Counted from the first letter of the stretch, positions 45,458 through 56,200 are shown. The stretch: 61,367 bases of DNA from Betaproteobacteria bacterium (GCA_016192065.1 JACPUX010000085.1:1-61367), one strand, 5' to 3'. Numbers and translations are program-made. The notes: a model not told the origin generated them from the letters alone.

Positions 45458-46587
45458 GTACCCGTATGCGCTGGACATTGATCGTCCTGTTCCTCTTCCT
45501 TACCCTGGGCGGCAGCGCCATCGCCTTGCGCCGCGCCAAAGCGCCCGCCCCCGGCCCAGCGGCGGCGCCCGCCGAAGTGGTGCTGGAACTGGCAGCGGAG
45601 GACCTCACCCGCGCCGAAGCTGGCGAAATCCAACGCCTGCTGCCGCTTACCGGGGTGCTGCGCGCCGCTTCGCAAGCGGTGGTCAAGGCCAAGGTCGCCG
45701 GAGAACTCGCCGAGGTACTGGTCAAAGAAGGTGATGCCGTCAAAGCCGGGCAAGTAGTGGCCCGAATCGACGACACCGAATTCCGCGCTCGCCTTGCCGA
45801 ACGCGAAGCCGCGCTGCAAGCGGCGCGCGCGCAAGCGACCTTTGCCGAGCAATCGCGCCGGAAGTACGAAGATCTCTTGGCCAAGAAGTTCATCTCCGAA
45901 ACCGCTTACGAAAGTTATCAGACCAACGCCAAGGTGGCGCTGGATCAGGTGCGCGTGTCCGAAGCGCAACTTGCGCTGGCGAAGAAGTCGATGGACGACA
46001 CGCTGGTGCGCGCCACCATCACCGGTAGCGTTTCCGAGCGGGCGGTGCAGCGCGGCGACAAGGCCTCGGTGGATACTCGCCTCTTCACCATCGTCGATGT
46101 CTCGCGTCTGGAATTCGAAGCGGCCGTGCCCGCCGCCGAGGTGCCCAGCATTGCCCTCGGGCAGCAAGTTCGCATTCAAGTGGAAGGATTCACCGCGCAA
46201 GATTTCACTGGTTCGATCGTGCGCATCAACCCCGCCACGCAGGCCGGCACGCGCTCGATTTTGATTTACGTGGAAATCCCCAACCCCAGCCTCGCGCTCA
46301 AGGCGGGCATGTTCGCCAAGGGCCATCTGGTGCTTGCCGCGCACCGCGCCGAAGTGCTGGTGCCGATCACCGCGCTACGCAAAGATGGCGCCGCAAACAG
46401 CGTTTTCGTTTTGGCCGAAGGCAAGCTGGCGCGCCAGGAAGTGAGCCTGGGGCTGATCAACGAAACGACGGGGCGCGCCGAAGTCACCAAAGGTTTGAGT
46501 GCCGGCGCCTCCATCGTGCGAACGAACTTGGGCAATCTGCCCTTGGGTGTGCCGGTAAAGATCAAGTCCGCCACAGCGACGAAATAA
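45454..46587 (+). CDS. RND efflux periplasmic adaptor (membrane fusion protein)
   Basis: 377 aa, starting in an ATGA overlap with tetR. One N-terminal membrane anchor (9-25), then the lipoyl-like halves (AGELAEVLVKEGDAVKAGQVVARIDD; ATITGSVSERAVQRGDKASV), a coiled-coil hairpin (about 105-170) and beta-barrel domain. HlyD/AcrA family; bridges the inner-membrane pump to an outer-membrane channel. No TolC-type gene is in the window. Confidence 0.92.
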   Translation: MSTRMRWTLIVLFLFLTLGGSAIALRRAKAPAPGPAAAPAEVVLELAAEDLTRAEAGEIQRLLPLTGVLRAASQAVVKAKVAGELAEVLVKEGDAVKAGQVVARIDDTEFRARLAEREAALQAARAQATFAEQSRRKYEDLLAKKFISETAYESYQTNAKVALDQVRVSEAQLALAKKSMDDTLVRATITGSVSERAVQRGDKASVDTRLFTIVDVSRLEFEAAVPAAEVPSIALGQQVRIQVEGFTAQDFTGSIVRINPATQAGTRSILIYVEIPNPSLALKAGMFAKGHLVLAAHRAEVLVPITALRKDGAANSVFVLAEGKLARQEVSLGLINETTGRAEVTKGLSAGASIVRTNLGNLPLGVPVKIKSATATK

Positions 46588-46602
46588 GAAAGGCGCGCCC
46601 TC

Positions 46603-49600
46603 ATGTGGTTCACCCGCGTTTCGATCCAGAACCCGGTTTTCGCCACCATGGTGATGCTCGCCTTCGTGGTCCTGGGCATCTTCTCTTATCAGCGCCTGCA
46701 AGTCGATCAATGGCCGGACATCGAGTTTCCGGTCGTGGTGGTCACCACCGATTACCCCGGCGCCTCGCCGGAAACGATCGAGTCGGAGATTTCGCGCAAG
46801 CTCGAAGAAGCATTAAATTCCATCAACGGCATCAAGGCCCTGATCTCGCGCTCTTACGAGGGCAGCTCGCTGGTGATGGCGGAGTTCGAGCTTTACGTCG
46901 ATGCCGAACAAGCCGCGCAGGACGTGCGCGACAAAGTGGCGGCGGTGAAGACGCAGTTCCGCAAGGAAGTGAAAGAACCAAAGGTCTTGCGCTTCGATCC
47001 CTCGGATCGTCCGATCATTTCGCTTTCGGTGAGCGGCGAAGGCTACAGCCTGCGCGAATTGACCACTCTAGCCGACCACATCATCAAGCGGCGGCTGGAA
47101 AACGCTCGCGGCGTGGGGTCGGTCACGCTGGTCGGCGGCGTGAAGCGGCAAGTGCTGATCTATCTGAAACTCGCGCCCATGGAAGCGCTGGGAGTTTCCG
47201 CCGATCAAATCATCAATGCGGTGAAGGCCGAAAACCAGGAATTGCCCACCGGCGCGATTCGCTCGCTGGAGCGCGAGCGCGTGGTGCGGCTCGAAGGCCG
47301 GCTCAAGGCGGTAAATGACTTCAAGCGCATCATCGTGGCGCGCCGCGGCGGCCAGGCGGTGTATCTGGAACAAGTGGCTGAAGTCGTCGATGGCCAAGAA
47401 GAGCAAGAAAGCTTGGCGCTCAAAGACGGCCAGCGCATCCTCGCCCTGGACATTCTCAAGGCGCGCGGCCAGAACACCATCGAAGTGAGCAAAACCGTTA
47501 CCGAAGCTGCGGCGGCCCTGACGCGCGAACTCCCCCCCGGTGTCAGGGTGGAGGTCCTGAAAGACGCCTCCAAACCCATCCGCACCGGAGTCGGCAACAC
47601 CCAGCAGACCATGATCGAAGGGGCGCTGCTCACTATTGCCATCGTCTTCTTATTCCTGGGCTCCTGGCGCAGCACGGTGATCACCGGCCTGACGCTGCCG
47701 ATCGCCATTCTGGGCACTTTCCTGGCGCTCTACGCCTTCGGCTTCACCATCAACATGCTCACCTTGATGGCGATGTCGCTTTGTATCGGCCTATTGATCG
47801 ACGACGCCATCGTGGTGCGCGAAAACATCGTGCGCCACGCCGCGCTCGGTGCCGACCACCACACCGCGGCACTGGAAGGCACAAGGGAAATCGGCCTCGC
47901 GGTATTCGCCACCACGCTCACCATCGTCGCGGTGTTTTTGCCCGTGGGTTTCATGGGCGGCATCATCGGCCGCTTTTTCCATCAGTTCGGCATCACCGTC
48001 GCCGCCGCGGTGCTTTTGTCGATGTTCATCTCCTTCACCCTCGACCCCATGCTGTCCTCGATTTGGCGCGATCCCGCGGTGCATGGCCATTTCCCGCGCG
48101 GCCCGCTGGGCGCGGTCTTGCGCTGGTTCGAGCACTTGGTGAAACTGAGTTCCGACTTCTATCAGACGATGCTGAAGTGGTCGCTCCAACACCGCGGCAA
48201 AACGCTCTTCGCGGCATTGGGCATTTTCATCGGCAGCCTCTTTCTGGTGCCTTTGCTGGGCACAGAATTCGTGCCCCAAGCGGATTTCGCCGAAACGCAG
48301 GTAAATTTCCAAACACCGGTGGGTTCTTCACTGGAGTTCACCGAAGGCAAGCTCAGGCAAGTCGATGCCGCGCTCCGTGACTTTCCCGAAGTGAAATACA
48401 CCTATGCCACGATCAACACCAGCAACACCGGCAAACACTCCGCGTCAATTTACATCAAGCTGGTGGAACGCAAGGAAAGGGCGCGCAGCCAGCTGCTACT
48501 CACCAAACCGATCCGCGAGCGCTTGCAACAAATCGGCGGCATCACCGTCACCCACGTGGGAGTGATGAACCCGGTGTCGGGCGCGAAACTCTTGGTCCTG
48601 AGCCTGCAAGGCACCGATCTCGGCGAGCTGGAGCGCATTTCTGCAGTAACACAAAGCCGCCTGCGGGCCATTCCGGGTCTCGTCGATCTCGACAGCAGCC
48701 TGAAGCCCGCCAAGCCCAGCATCGCCGTCGAAATGCGCCGCGAGCTGGCCTCCGATTTGGGCATTACCCTGGCCCAAGTGGGCGCCACGCTGCGACCTCT
48801 GCTGGCCGGCGAAGATGCCGGCACTTGGCGCGGCCCCGACGACGAAAACTACGACGTGGTGGTGCGCTTGGCCCCCAGCGACCGCAGTACCGGCGCCGAT
48901 CTCGACCGGGTGATGATCCCCACCGCGCAACTGCAAGCCGATGGCACACCGCGCGCCGTGCCTTTGCGCCAAGTGGCCGCACTCAAGGATTCGTTGGGTG
49001 TGTCGCAGATCAACCGGCGCGACCTCACGCGCGAAGTGGAGCTTACCGCCAACGTTTACGGGCGTTCTGCGGGCGAGGTGTCCAAAGACATCCAGGCCGT
49101 GCTCCGCGGCATGGAGTGGAAGCCGGGCTACCGCTGGGTGATGGGCGGTTCCACCAAGGACATGCAAGAAGCCTTCGGCTACGCGATGTCGGCCTTGTTG
49201 CTGGCGATCATTTTCATTTACATGATTCTCGCCTCGCAGTTCAGGAGCTTTCTGCAACCGCTGGCGATCATGTCTTCGCTACCGCTCACGTTGATCGGCG
49301 TGATCGCCGCCTTGATGATTTTCCACAGCACCTTGAACATCTTTTCGATCATCGGCTTCATTCTGTTAATGGGTCTGGTCACCAAAAACGCCATTCTGCT
49401 GGTGGACTTCGCGAACCAGACGCGCGCCGCCGGCACCGCGCGCGAAGCGGCGATTCTCGAAGCCGCGCGGGTGCGTCTGCGGCCCATTTTGATGACCACG
49501 CTGGCCATGGTCTTTGGCATGCTGCCACTGGCCTTGGGATTTTCGGAGGGCGCCGAGCAGCGCGCACCCATGGGCCAGGCGGTGATCGGCGGAGTGATCA

Positions 49601-49710
49601 CCTCCTCCATTCTCACCTTGGTGGTGGTGCCGGTGGTTTACACCTTTCTCGATGACCTGGCGGCGTGGTTCAAGCGCCATGCATTCCCGAGGCGGGTGTC
49701 CGAGCAATGA
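46603..49710 (+). CDS. RND multidrug efflux pump permease (AcrB/HAE1 family)
   Basis: 1035 aa, full length, 15 bp after the adaptor gene. Twelve membrane segments; the first is followed by [20 protein letters not shown], typical of the family. Proton-relay aspartates are present in [16 protein letters not shown], and the second-half motif [18 protein letters not shown] is intact. Exports drugs, dyes or lipids using the proton gradient. Regulated presumably by the TetR gene at the head of the operon. Confidence 0.94.
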   Translation: MWFTRVSIQNPVFATMVMLAFVVLGIFSYQRLQVDQWPDIEFPVVVVTTDYPGASPETIESEISRKLEEALNSINGIKALISRSYEGSSLVMAEFELYVDAEQAAQDVRDKVAAVKTQFRKEVKEPKVLRFDPSDRPIISLSVSGEGYSLRELTTLADHIIKRRLENARGVGSVTLVGGVKRQVLIYLKLAPMEALGVSADQIINAVKAENQELPTGAIRSLERERVVRLEGRLKAVNDFKRIIVARRGGQAVYLEQVAEVVDGQEEQESLALKDGQRILALDILKARGQNTIEVSKTVTEAAAALTRELPPGVRVEVLKDASKPIRTGVGNTQQTMIEGALLTIAIVFLFLGSWRSTVITGLTLPIAILGTFLALYAFGFTINMLTLMAMSLCIGLLIDDAIVVRENIVRHAALGADHHTAALEGTREIGLAVFATTLTIVAVFLPVGFMGGIIGRFFHQFGITVAAAVLLSMFISFTLDPMLSSIWRDPAVHGHFPRGPLGAVLRWFEHLVKLSSDFYQTMLKWSLQHRGKTLFAALGIFIGSLFLVPLLGTEFVPQADFAETQVNFQTPVGSSLEFTEGKLRQVDAALRDFPEVKYTYATINTSNTGKHSASIYIKLVERKERARSQLLLTKPIRERLQQIGGITVTHVGVMNPVSGAKLLVLSLQGTDLGELERISAVTQSRLRAIPGLVDLDSSLKPAKPSIAVEMRRELASDLGITLAQVGATLRPLLAGEDAGTWRGPDDENYDVVVRLAPSDRSTGADLDRVMIPTAQLQADGTPRAVPLRQVAALKDSLGVSQINRRDLTREVELTANVYGRSAGEVSKDIQAVLRGMEWKPGYRWVMGGSTKDMQEAFGYAMSALLLAIIFIYMILASQFRSFLQPLAIMSSLPLTLIGVIAALMIFHSTLNIFSIIGFILLMGLVTKNAILLVDFANQTRAAGTAREAAILEAARVRLRPILMTTLAMVFGMLPLALGFSEGAEQRAPMGQAVIGGVITSSILTLVVVPVVYTFLDDLAAWFKRHAFPRRVSEQ

Positions 49711-49882
49711 GCGCAGGGCTTTTGGCATTCCGCGCCAGCCGCGCTCGCAACCAAGCGCCGCTTCGCGGCTGCCGCCGCTCCTACCCCAGCGCGCGCCCTC
49801 CTCACGCCCCCGGTAGGGGCGCCGAAAGGCACGAGCCCTTGGCCTTCAATCCTTGACAGAAGGAAAGCATGAAAGCGCAAGC

Positions 49883-50794
49883 ATGACCGACACCCGCCTC
49901 GCCCTCGACGGTCGCGCCATGGGTCTAATGCTGGTGCTCTGCCTCGTCTGGGGCTTTCAGCAGGTGCTGCTCAAAGCAGCGGCCGCCGACATCACGCCTT
50001 TGTTTCAAATCGCTCTGCGCACCGCAGTGGCGACGCTCCTGGTGGGTATGGTGATGTACCGGCAAGGCATCACCTTCATCGGCGACGATGGCACTTGGCG
50101 GGCTGGCCTCGTGGTGGGCGTACTGTTCGCCTTGGAATTTTTTCTCATCGGCGAAAGCCTGCGCTTCACTCTGGCGTCGCATCTGGTGGTGTTTCTCTAC
50201 ACCGCGCCGATTTTTGTGGCCTTGGCGCTGCATTGGCGGCTGCCCGCCGAGCGCCTCGCGCCCCTGCAATGGGTGGGGGTGCTCGGTGCTTTCGCCGGCA
50301 TCATCATCGCCTTTGCCGGGCGCGGCACACCCACGGGCGACCTGGCCAGCATGCTCTGGGGTGATTTTCTGGCCCTGCTCGCGGGGCTGGCCTGGGGCGC
50401 GACCACGGTAGCGGTACGCCTCACCCGTCTGGCGCAGGCGCCAGCCACAAAAACGCTTTTCTATCAACTCGCCGTCGGCGCGGTCCTGCTGCTTCTGGCC
50501 GTCGCCGTCTTGGGGCAGACCGGCTTCAAACCCACGCCGATCGCTTGGACGAGCTTGGTGTTTCAATCATTGATCGTGTCCTTCGCGAGCTACCTCGCCT
50601 GGTTTTGGCTTTTGCGGCATTACCTCGCCTCGCGCCTGGGCGTGTTTTCTTTCCTCACGCCTATTTTCGGCGTGGCCTTTAGTGTGTGGCTACTCGACGA
50701 ACCGCTGGAAAGCAGTTTCCTGATCGGCACCGCGCTCGTGTGCGCGGGCATCGTGCTGGTGAGCGGTTATCGCGGGTCCAAGCCGGGAAGCTGA
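49883..50794 (+). CDS. EamA/DMT-family transporter
   Basis: 303 aa from ATG 49883 (MTDTRLALDGRAMGLMLVLC); the frame opens 30 bases earlier at a TTG. Ten hydrophobic segments in two EamA repeats (LCLVWGFQQVLLKAAAAD; LYTAPIFVALALHWRLP; FSFLTPIFGVAFSVWLLDEP). Unknown substrate. It is separated from the pump by 172 bp containing a GC-rich inverted stretch with GCCGCTTCGCGGCTGCCGCC. Converges tail-to-tail with the flavoenzyme gene. Confidence 0.88.
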   Translation: MTDTRLALDGRAMGLMLVLCLVWGFQQVLLKAAAADITPLFQIALRTAVATLLVGMVMYRQGITFIGDDGTWRAGLVVGVLFALEFFLIGESLRFTLASHLVVFLYTAPIFVALALHWRLPAERLAPLQWVGVLGAFAGIIIAFAGRGTPTGDLASMLWGDFLALLAGLAWGATTVAVRLTRLAQAPATKTLFYQLAVGAVLLLLAVAVLGQTGFKPTPIAWTSLVFQSLIVSFASYLAWFWLLRHYLASRLGVFSFLTPIFGVAFSVWLLDEPLESSFLIGTALVCAGIVLVSGYRGSKPGS

Positions 50795-50795
50795 A

Positions 50796-52229
50796 CTAAT
50801 CGAGGGCCTCTGCGCCGATCCTCCCGAAGTCGCCGCAGGAAGCGAGATCGGATTCGCCCGTCGCCGGCAACTGCGCTGCCAGTTCGCGCAAAGCGCTGCG
50901 CAAACCCTCCTCCAAGACCGGGTGATAAAACGGCAGGCGCAGGAAATCGCGCACGTTGAGGTTGCGATCGATCGCCAGGGCGATCAGATGCGCCATATGT
51001 TCGCCCGCGGGGGCGAACAGTTCGGCTCCGAGCAGACGCCCTTCGGTGCGATCGGCGTAGATCCGCAGCAGTCCCTCGTTGCGCTGTCCCGCGCGAGCGC
51101 GACCCTGGCGCGAAAAGTCGATCTCGCCCTCGATGAAGGAGTCGGAGACGAGCTCGGCGCGACGCCGACCCACCACCGCGATGTTGGGCTCGGAAAACAC
51201 GATCGCTAAAGGCGTGCGCCGCGCGTAGCAAGTGGGCCGTTCGCCAGCGCCGACGCGCAGCGCATTCAAGCCGGCGATGTGGCCCTCATCGGCAGCTTCG
51301 TGCAGAAGCGGCCGCCGCCCAGTGGCATCACCGGCCAGAAAAATTGGCCAATCGCCGATCTGCTGGGTGTTCGGATCGACGGGCGGCAGGCCGCCCGCGT
51401 CGAGCGCGATGCCCAGGTTTTCCAGTCCCAAGTCTCCGAGATTGGGCCGCCTCCCCAGAGCCGCCAGCACCGCGTCGACCTCGCTGGCATGGCTTCCGGC
51501 CCGGACTTCGATGCCCCTGTCACCGTTGGCGAACTCGGCCGCCTCGCCCAAGTGCAGGGTGAACTCCCTCGCCAAGCTCTGGGCTGCGACCGCACTCACG
51601 CGCGCGTCGCTCAGCCCGCCGATGTGGCCCCGGCCAAACGCGGTCACCGCCAGACCGAGGCGCGCCAACGCCTGTGCCATCTCTACCCCGATCGCCCCGA
51701 GACCCACCACGGCAATGCGCGACGGCAAGTCTTCTTGCTCGAACAAATCGTCGGTGGTCAGCAACCTCTTGCCCAGCACACGCCAGGCGGGCGGCACTAC
51801 CGGACTCGATCCGGGGGCCAGCACGATCGCCTTTGCGCTGATTTCCCGATCGTTCACGACCAGCCGTCCCGGCCCTAAAAGACGCGCGCGACCGGCGAGC
51901 GCCTGCTCGCCCAAACCCTCGGTGGCCGAGAGCGTGCCTTTGACGAACCCGTCGCGCAGGCGCCGCACCCGCCGCAACACCGCGGGCAGATCGACGCTCA
52001 GCGACGCCGCGCCGCGAATGCCGAACTCCTCGAAGTGATGGCGCCGATGAAAGGCATTGGCCGCTTCGATCAGCACCTTGGACGGCATGCAACCCACGCG
52101 CGCGCAGGTCGTACCCCAGGGACCGTCGTTGATCAGCAGAAAATTCGTGGTGCGCTTTCGGACTTCGCGCAAAGCCGCCAGGCCGGCACTGCCCGCGCCG
52201 ACGATCACCACTTCATAAGAGGCGGGCAT
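50796..52229 (-). CDS. Class I pyridine nucleotide-disulfide oxidoreductase (dihydrolipoyl dehydrogenase-like)
   Basis: 477 aa. FAD-binding GAGSAGLAAL near the N-terminus, redox-active cysteines C42 and C47 in GTTCARVGCMPSK, NAD-binding GLGAIGVEMAQALARLG near 175, and the C-terminal HPVLEE catalytic histidine-glutamate pair. Resembles Lpd but stands apart from any 2-oxo acid dehydrogenase genes, so the true substrate is uncertain. Its ATG shares one base with the stop of the lapA-like gene. Confidence 0.9.
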   Translation of the reverse strand: MPASYEVVIVGAGSAGLAALREVRKRTTNFLLINDGPWGTTCARVGCMPSKVLIEAANAFHRRHHFEEFGIRGAASLSVDLPAVLRRVRRLRDGFVKGTLSATEGLGEQALAGRARLLGPGRLVVNDREISAKAIVLAPGSSPVVPPAWRVLGKRLLTTDDLFEQEDLPSRIAVVGLGAIGVEMAQALARLGLAVTAFGRGHIGGLSDARVSAVAAQSLAREFTLHLGEAAEFANGDRGIEVRAGSHASEVDAVLAALGRRPNLGDLGLENLGIALDAGGLPPVDPNTQQIGDWPIFLAGDATGRRPLLHEAADEGHIAGLNALRVGAGERPTCYARRTPLAIVFSEPNIAVVGRRRAELVSDSFIEGEIDFSRQGRARAGQRNEGLLRIYADRTEGRLLGAELFAPAGEHMAHLIALAIDRNLNVRDFLRLPFYHPVLEEGLRSALRELAAQLPATGESDLASCGDFGRIGAEALD

Positions 52230-52603
52230 CAGGGCTTGTCACCGACCGAGCGGCCGCCCGTGAGCAGCGTCTTGAGACCCACGTAGGGCTTAGTCTCCGC
52301 GGCGGGCACGGGCGCGGCGGCAATCATTTCGTTCAGGCGCTTTTCCAATTGTGCATTGCGCTCTTCCAGCATCGCCACCTGGCGGCGCAGGCGCGCCGCG
52401 TTCCATTGGACGCGCAGTGCGCGCGGCGTGGTAACCAGGGCGGCGATCAGCACCCCGATACCAAGAGTCAAGAGCAGCACCACGGCAAGCGTGCTCTCAA
52501 AACTCCAGAAAGCCAGTGTGACCATGACCGTCACGTTGTTCTGCAAGGCGAAGATCACCGCTCCGACCGCGAAGATGATTCCAAGGATGAGCAGAAGCTG
52601 CAT
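52229..52603 (-). CDS. LapA-domain (DUF1049) membrane protein
   Basis: 124 aa from ATG 52603 (MQLLLILGIIFAVGAVIFAL) behind GGAGAATC. Two membrane helices with the LapA pattern LQNNVTVMVTLAFWSFESTL between them, then a coiled coil (VAMLEERNAQLEKRLNEM). In enterobacteria LapA helps regulate LPS synthesis through FtsH/LpxC with LapB; no lapB is adjacent here. Confidence 0.85.
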   Translation of the reverse strand: MQLLLILGIIFAVGAVIFALQNNVTVMVTLAFWSFESTLAVVLLLTLGIGVLIAALVTTPRALRVQWNAARLRRQVAMLEERNAQLEKRLNEMIAAAPVPAAETKPYVGLKTLLTGGRSVGDKP

Positions 52604-52705
52604 GGTCGATTCTCCACTGGTGAAGCCGGACACGCACCGACAAGTGAAGCAGCATACCAGTTTCGGCGCGGCGGTTATCGCCCGTTCCGCCAAGCCTGAA
52701 TCCCC

Positions 52706-53164
52706 TCAGGGCTTGGGCGTCGACGAAAACTCGGGCAGCGCCAAGGCGATCGCGGGCGCGACGATGCGCAGGCCCGCGGGTAACAAACGATCCGAAAGCA
52801 CTAGCAGATCTTGGTCACCGGTGACCAGCAACGACGCCTCACCGGCCAGTGCGGCATGAATGAACTTGTCGTCGGCCTGATCGCGACAGAATTTCGCCGC
52901 CGAAATCGCCGCAGGGATTTCCACCCAATGCGCAATCGCTTCGAGATCGAGCAAGAGAGCCTTGCGCTGCTCCATGGCGACATAGCGGTCGAATTTTGGA
53001 CGCCAAAGACGCTCGCGCAACTCCGCGAAGCTTGCCTCGGAAAAGACCGGCTGGGCATGCCGCACAACCAGCCGCGTGAGCACGGCCGGAGCGCCCCCTT
53101 GGGTGAGCATTCCGCTGATCCAGACATTGCTGTCGATGACCAGACGCAGAACGGGTGGACGCAC
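52706..53164 (-). CDS. PIN-domain toxin (COG1569 group)
   Basis: 152 aa, GTG start at 53164, seven bases after the antitoxin stop. PIN acidic residues: D in LRLVIDSNVWISG, E in FAELRERLW, and D-D in CRDQADDKFIHAAL with GDQDLL near the end. Expected to be a metal-dependent RNase kept inactive by the upstream antitoxin. Confidence 0.87.
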   Translation of the reverse strand: MRPPVLRLVIDSNVWISGMLTQGGAPAVLTRLVVRHAQPVFSEASFAELRERLWRPKFDRYVAMEQRKALLLDLEAIAHWVEIPAAISAAKFCRDQADDKFIHAALAGEASLLVTGDQDLLVLSDRLLPAGLRIVAPAIALALPEFSSTPKP

Positions 53165-53171
53165 GCTCAGC

Positions 53172-53423
53172 TCAAGCGGCGTCGGCGAGAAGGTCGGCGA
53201 GTTTCTCTGGCGTCAAACCGGCTTGCGACGCCGCAGCGGCGGTTTCGTCCATGGCCCGCAACAGCCGATCGGCGTAGAACCGGCGCATCGCTTCATAGTC
53301 TTCGGCGCTCACCAACACACCCACCACGCGATCGTGACGCATCACGCGAACCGGCTCGCGTTGCGCGCGGTCGAGGAACTCGCCGAAACGGGTCTTGGCG
53401 GCGTTGGCGGTGTAGGTCTGCAT
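53172..53423 (-). CDS. Phd/YefM-family antitoxin
   Basis: 83 aa from ATG 53423 (MQTYTANAAKTRFGEFLDRA); the open frame extends upstream but without a sensible start. The Phd pattern continues with VRVMRHDRVVGVLVSAEDYE. Binds the PIN toxin and, in related pairs, the operon promoter. The AT-rich stretch 53440-53510 upstream is the likely promoter; it stands out against the genome's high GC. Confidence 0.87.
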   Translation of the reverse strand: MQTYTANAAKTRFGEFLDRAQREPVRVMRHDRVVGVLVSAEDYEAMRRFYADRLLRAMDETAAAASQAGLTPEKLADLLADAA

Positions 53424-53579
53424 GGTTCGAACTCGTTCAGAGTATAGAGAGCATCTCAATATAGCCGAATCGCCCGATTTGATCAAATCGAACGAATCGA
53501 ACAAATTGTTCCTTCGACCTCTTCTACCGCCAATCGCGCTGCCCTTTTGGGGCGAAGGACAGACCGGCCGCTCAAACAC

Positions 53580-55241
53580 TCAGACCGGGGGCGAACTCGC
53601 ACGTGGCGGGACCTCGCCGTGCCGGCCTTGCGCCTCCCGTGACAGTTCCGACAGCGCCCTCGCCGCCTTCGCCATCTGCTGCGCGGCGCGGTGAAGGGCA
53701 CTGGCGGAACGCAGCCGGGCATCCATCACCACCACCGGGACCGTGCCCGCGGCGCCAGCCTCCAGCAACTCGGCCTTAAGCAACTGGTAGCGCTGCTCCA
53801 TCTCTGCGAGCCGGCCTTCGAGCACCTGCGGTTCGATCGGCTGACCTAGCGGATCGGCACCGACAAACACTTCGCTGGCGAGCCCATGAAAGTCGGCGCT
53901 GCTGGCGGTGTAGACGGCATGATCGACCTCGCAGGCGGCGGTGGTCGCTTCCAGGGCGAGGTCGGCGGCGGTTTCGTAATAACGCGCCACCCGCAGGATG
54001 CGCGGCAGTCGGGCGGCGCTCGCCGGGGCCATGCCACCGCGATTGAGCCGGGTGATGAACTCGGCGATCGCCAGGTTCAGGCGCTCGACGATGCGTTCAT
54101 CGCGCTCAAGCGCCTCGCGCTTGCCGCAGGCGACCGCCGTGGCGCCGCGCGCCAGGCGCAATGTAATGGCGCCCATGCGGCGCACTTCCCGATCGAGCGC
54201 ATCGAGGGCCAGCACCGGCACGGTCGCCACGGTTTGATCCAGGAAACGCGGGCGCGCTTCATCTTCCTCGGCATCGCGAAACCGACTTTCCAGAAAGTTG
54301 GTGAAGCGCCCGGTCACCGGCCAGATCAGCACCACACCCAGGAGATTGAATAGGGTGTGGAAGAGCGCCAGTTCCGCCGCCGGAACGGACTCGAAGCCCA
54401 GCGCCGCGCGCCCCGCGGCGATGCCGGCAAGCAGCCAGGGCAGCAGCGCCAGTGCCGCCACCGCGGCGACGAGGTTGAACATCACCTGCGCCGCCGCGGC
54501 ACGTTTGGCGTTGGCCGTGGCGTTGATCACCACCAGCACCGCGGTGACGGTGGTGCCGATATTGGCGCCGATGACCACCGCCGCCGCCCCTTGCTGGCTG
54601 AGCAAGCCGCCCTGCGCCGCAGTGAGCGCCACGGCGAGCGTCGCGCTCGAAGATTGCACCAGCATCGCCACCCCTATGCCCACCAGTACCAGGAGCAGGA
54701 CATCGGCCGCGGTGTCGCCCTGAGGCAAAGCGAAATCGAGGTGCAGACCCGAAAAGGTCTTGATGAACAGATCGAGCCCCAGAAACAGGAGCCCCAGCCC
54801 GGCCAGGGCCAAGCCTAAAGCGGCACGGCGCGTACCCGGCCCGGTGAGCCGCAAGAGCATGCCCACGCCGACCATGGGCAACGCGAATGCATCGATTTCA
54901 AAGCGCATCCCCACCAGGGCGACCAACCAACCCGTCATGCTCGAACCTACGTTGGCGCCGAAGAGCACCCACATGATCTGCCCCAGACTCAGCAGGCCGG
55001 CATTGATGAAGCCGATAGCCGCCATGGTGACCGCACTGGACGACTGTACGAAGGCGGTGATCAAAACCCCTGAGAGCAAGGCGCGTAGGCGAGTCTCGGT
55101 GGATTTGGCGAGGATGCGTTCCAGAGCGCTGCCGGCGGCGAGTTTCAAGCCATCGGTCATGAGGCTCATACCCAGCAGGAATAGCCCCATTCCGCCGACG
55201 ACGCCGCCGACCAGGCTCCAATCGATACCCGGAGCATTCAT
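53580..55241 (-). CDS. Na/Pi cotransporter family protein with PhoU-like tail
   Basis: 553 aa. Two Na_Pi_cotrans repeats, each with the QSSSA motif (FVQSSSAVTMAAIGFINAG; LVQSSSATLAVALTAAQGG), in eight or nine membrane segments. The last 200 residues form a cytoplasmic PhoU-like helical domain (LNLAIAEFITRLNRGG). Imports phosphate with sodium. Divergent from the hydrolase gene across 38 bp. Confidence 0.92.
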   Translation of the reverse strand: MNAPGIDWSLVGGVVGGMGLFLLGMSLMTDGLKLAAGSALERILAKSTETRLRALLSGVLITAFVQSSSAVTMAAIGFINAGLLSLGQIMWVLFGANVGSSMTGWLVALVGMRFEIDAFALPMVGVGMLLRLTGPGTRRAALGLALAGLGLLFLGLDLFIKTFSGLHLDFALPQGDTAADVLLLVLVGIGVAMLVQSSSATLAVALTAAQGGLLSQQGAAAVVIGANIGTTVTAVLVVINATANAKRAAAAQVMFNLVAAVAALALLPWLLAGIAAGRAALGFESVPAAELALFHTLFNLLGVVLIWPVTGRFTNFLESRFRDAEEDEARPRFLDQTVATVPVLALDALDREVRRMGAITLRLARGATAVACGKREALERDERIVERLNLAIAEFITRLNRGGMAPASAARLPRILRVARYYETAADLALEATTAACEVDHAVYTASSADFHGLASEVFVGADPLGQPIEPQVLEGRLAEMEQRYQLLKAELLEAGAAGTVPVVVMDARLRSASALHRAAQQMAKAARALSELSREAQGRHGEVPPRASSPPV

Positions 55242-55266
55242 CGCCGGCTCCGCCGCTCGCCGCAGC

Positions 55267-55272
55267 TATACT
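55267..55272 (+). promoter_or_regulatory. Candidate -10 box directly before the hydrolase ATG
   Basis: TATACT, seven bases before ATG 55280, so transcription may begin at or next to the start codon (leaderless). No clear -35 box. Confidence 0.4.
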
Positions 55273-55279
55273 GTGCCGC

Positions 55280-56200
55280 ATGACAGAGCCAGCAAACCCC
55301 ACCGCCGCGCTGGAGCAAAGCCGAGGCTTTGAAACCGGCACCGGTGCGCATCTGGCCTACCGCCTGCGCCGCGCCTCCGGCGGAGCGGCTCCCGGCGCAT
55401 GCCGCGCCGTGGTGCTGCTGCACGGCATGGCCAGCAACAGCACCCGTTGGACTGAATTCGCGCGCGAAACTTCGCTCACAGAGCAGTGGGATGTGCTGCG
55501 TATCGATTTGCGCGGACATGGGGATTCGTCGTTTCGAGGGCGGGTCGGGCTATCGGTGTGGTGTGATGATCTCGCCGCCGTTCTGGCGCAAGAGGGCATT
55601 GCTCAGGCGGTGCTGGTGGGTCACTGCCTGGGGGCCAATCTAGCTTTGCATTTTGCCTGGCATCATCCAAATGAGGTAGTGGCACTGGTGCTCATCGAGC
55701 CGATGTTGGGTCCCAGTCTGCGGGGCGCCTTGGCCTGGGCCGCGCGCTTGCGCCCGGTGCTTGCCGCCGCCGTGCCCTTGCTGCTGGCACTGGCCGCTTG
55801 CGGGCTGCATCGGCGCACTTTGCTGCCCCTGGACCTCGAGAAGCTCGATGGCGCTGCGCGGGAGACCCTTGCTGTGACCGGCAAGTTCCCCGAGGCGCGC
55901 TTCGCCAGCGTGCGCGAAGACTTGAAGAGTTTCCCTCTGGTCATCTACCTGCAGGACCTCCTTGCGGTGACGGCAGTGCTGCCGCCCTTGACCGAAATCG
56001 TCGCCCCGACGCTGGTTCTTTTGGCGCGCGGCAGCGGTTTCAGTACGCTAGAACAAACTCGGCGCCACCTTGCCGCATTGCCGCAAGGCGAATTGACCGT
56101 CCTCGATGCGCAACACTGGATTCCCACCGAGCAGCCCGTGGCGATGCGCTTGGCCATCGAGCGCTGGTGTGCTCGCTTCAAGCTCGATAACCCGGCTTGA
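55280..56200 (+). CDS. Alpha/beta hydrolase with cysteine at the nucleophile position
   Basis: 306 aa. Alpha/beta-hydrolase fold: oxyanion strand VVLLHGMASNSTRWTEFA, core DLRGHGDSSF, nucleophile elbow VGHCLGANLAL with cysteine where serine is usual, and the catalytic histidine in DAQHWIPTEQP. A cysteine nucleophile occurs in dienelactone-hydrolase-like enzymes. Substrate unknown. No Shine-Dalgarno before the ATG; a TATACT box seven bases upstream suggests a leaderless message. Confidence 0.85.
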   Translation: MTEPANPTAALEQSRGFETGTGAHLAYRLRRASGGAAPGACRAVVLLHGMASNSTRWTEFARETSLTEQWDVLRIDLRGHGDSSFRGRVGLSVWCDDLAAVLAQEGIAQAVLVGHCLGANLALHFAWHHPNEVVALVLIEPMLGPSLRGALAWAARLRPVLAAAVPLLLALAACGLHRRTLLPLDLEKLDGAARETLAVTGKFPEARFASVREDLKSFPLVIYLQDLLAVTAVLPPLTEIVAPTLVLLARGSGFSTLEQTRRHLAALPQGELTVLDAQHWIPTEQPVAMRLAIERWCARFKLDNPA

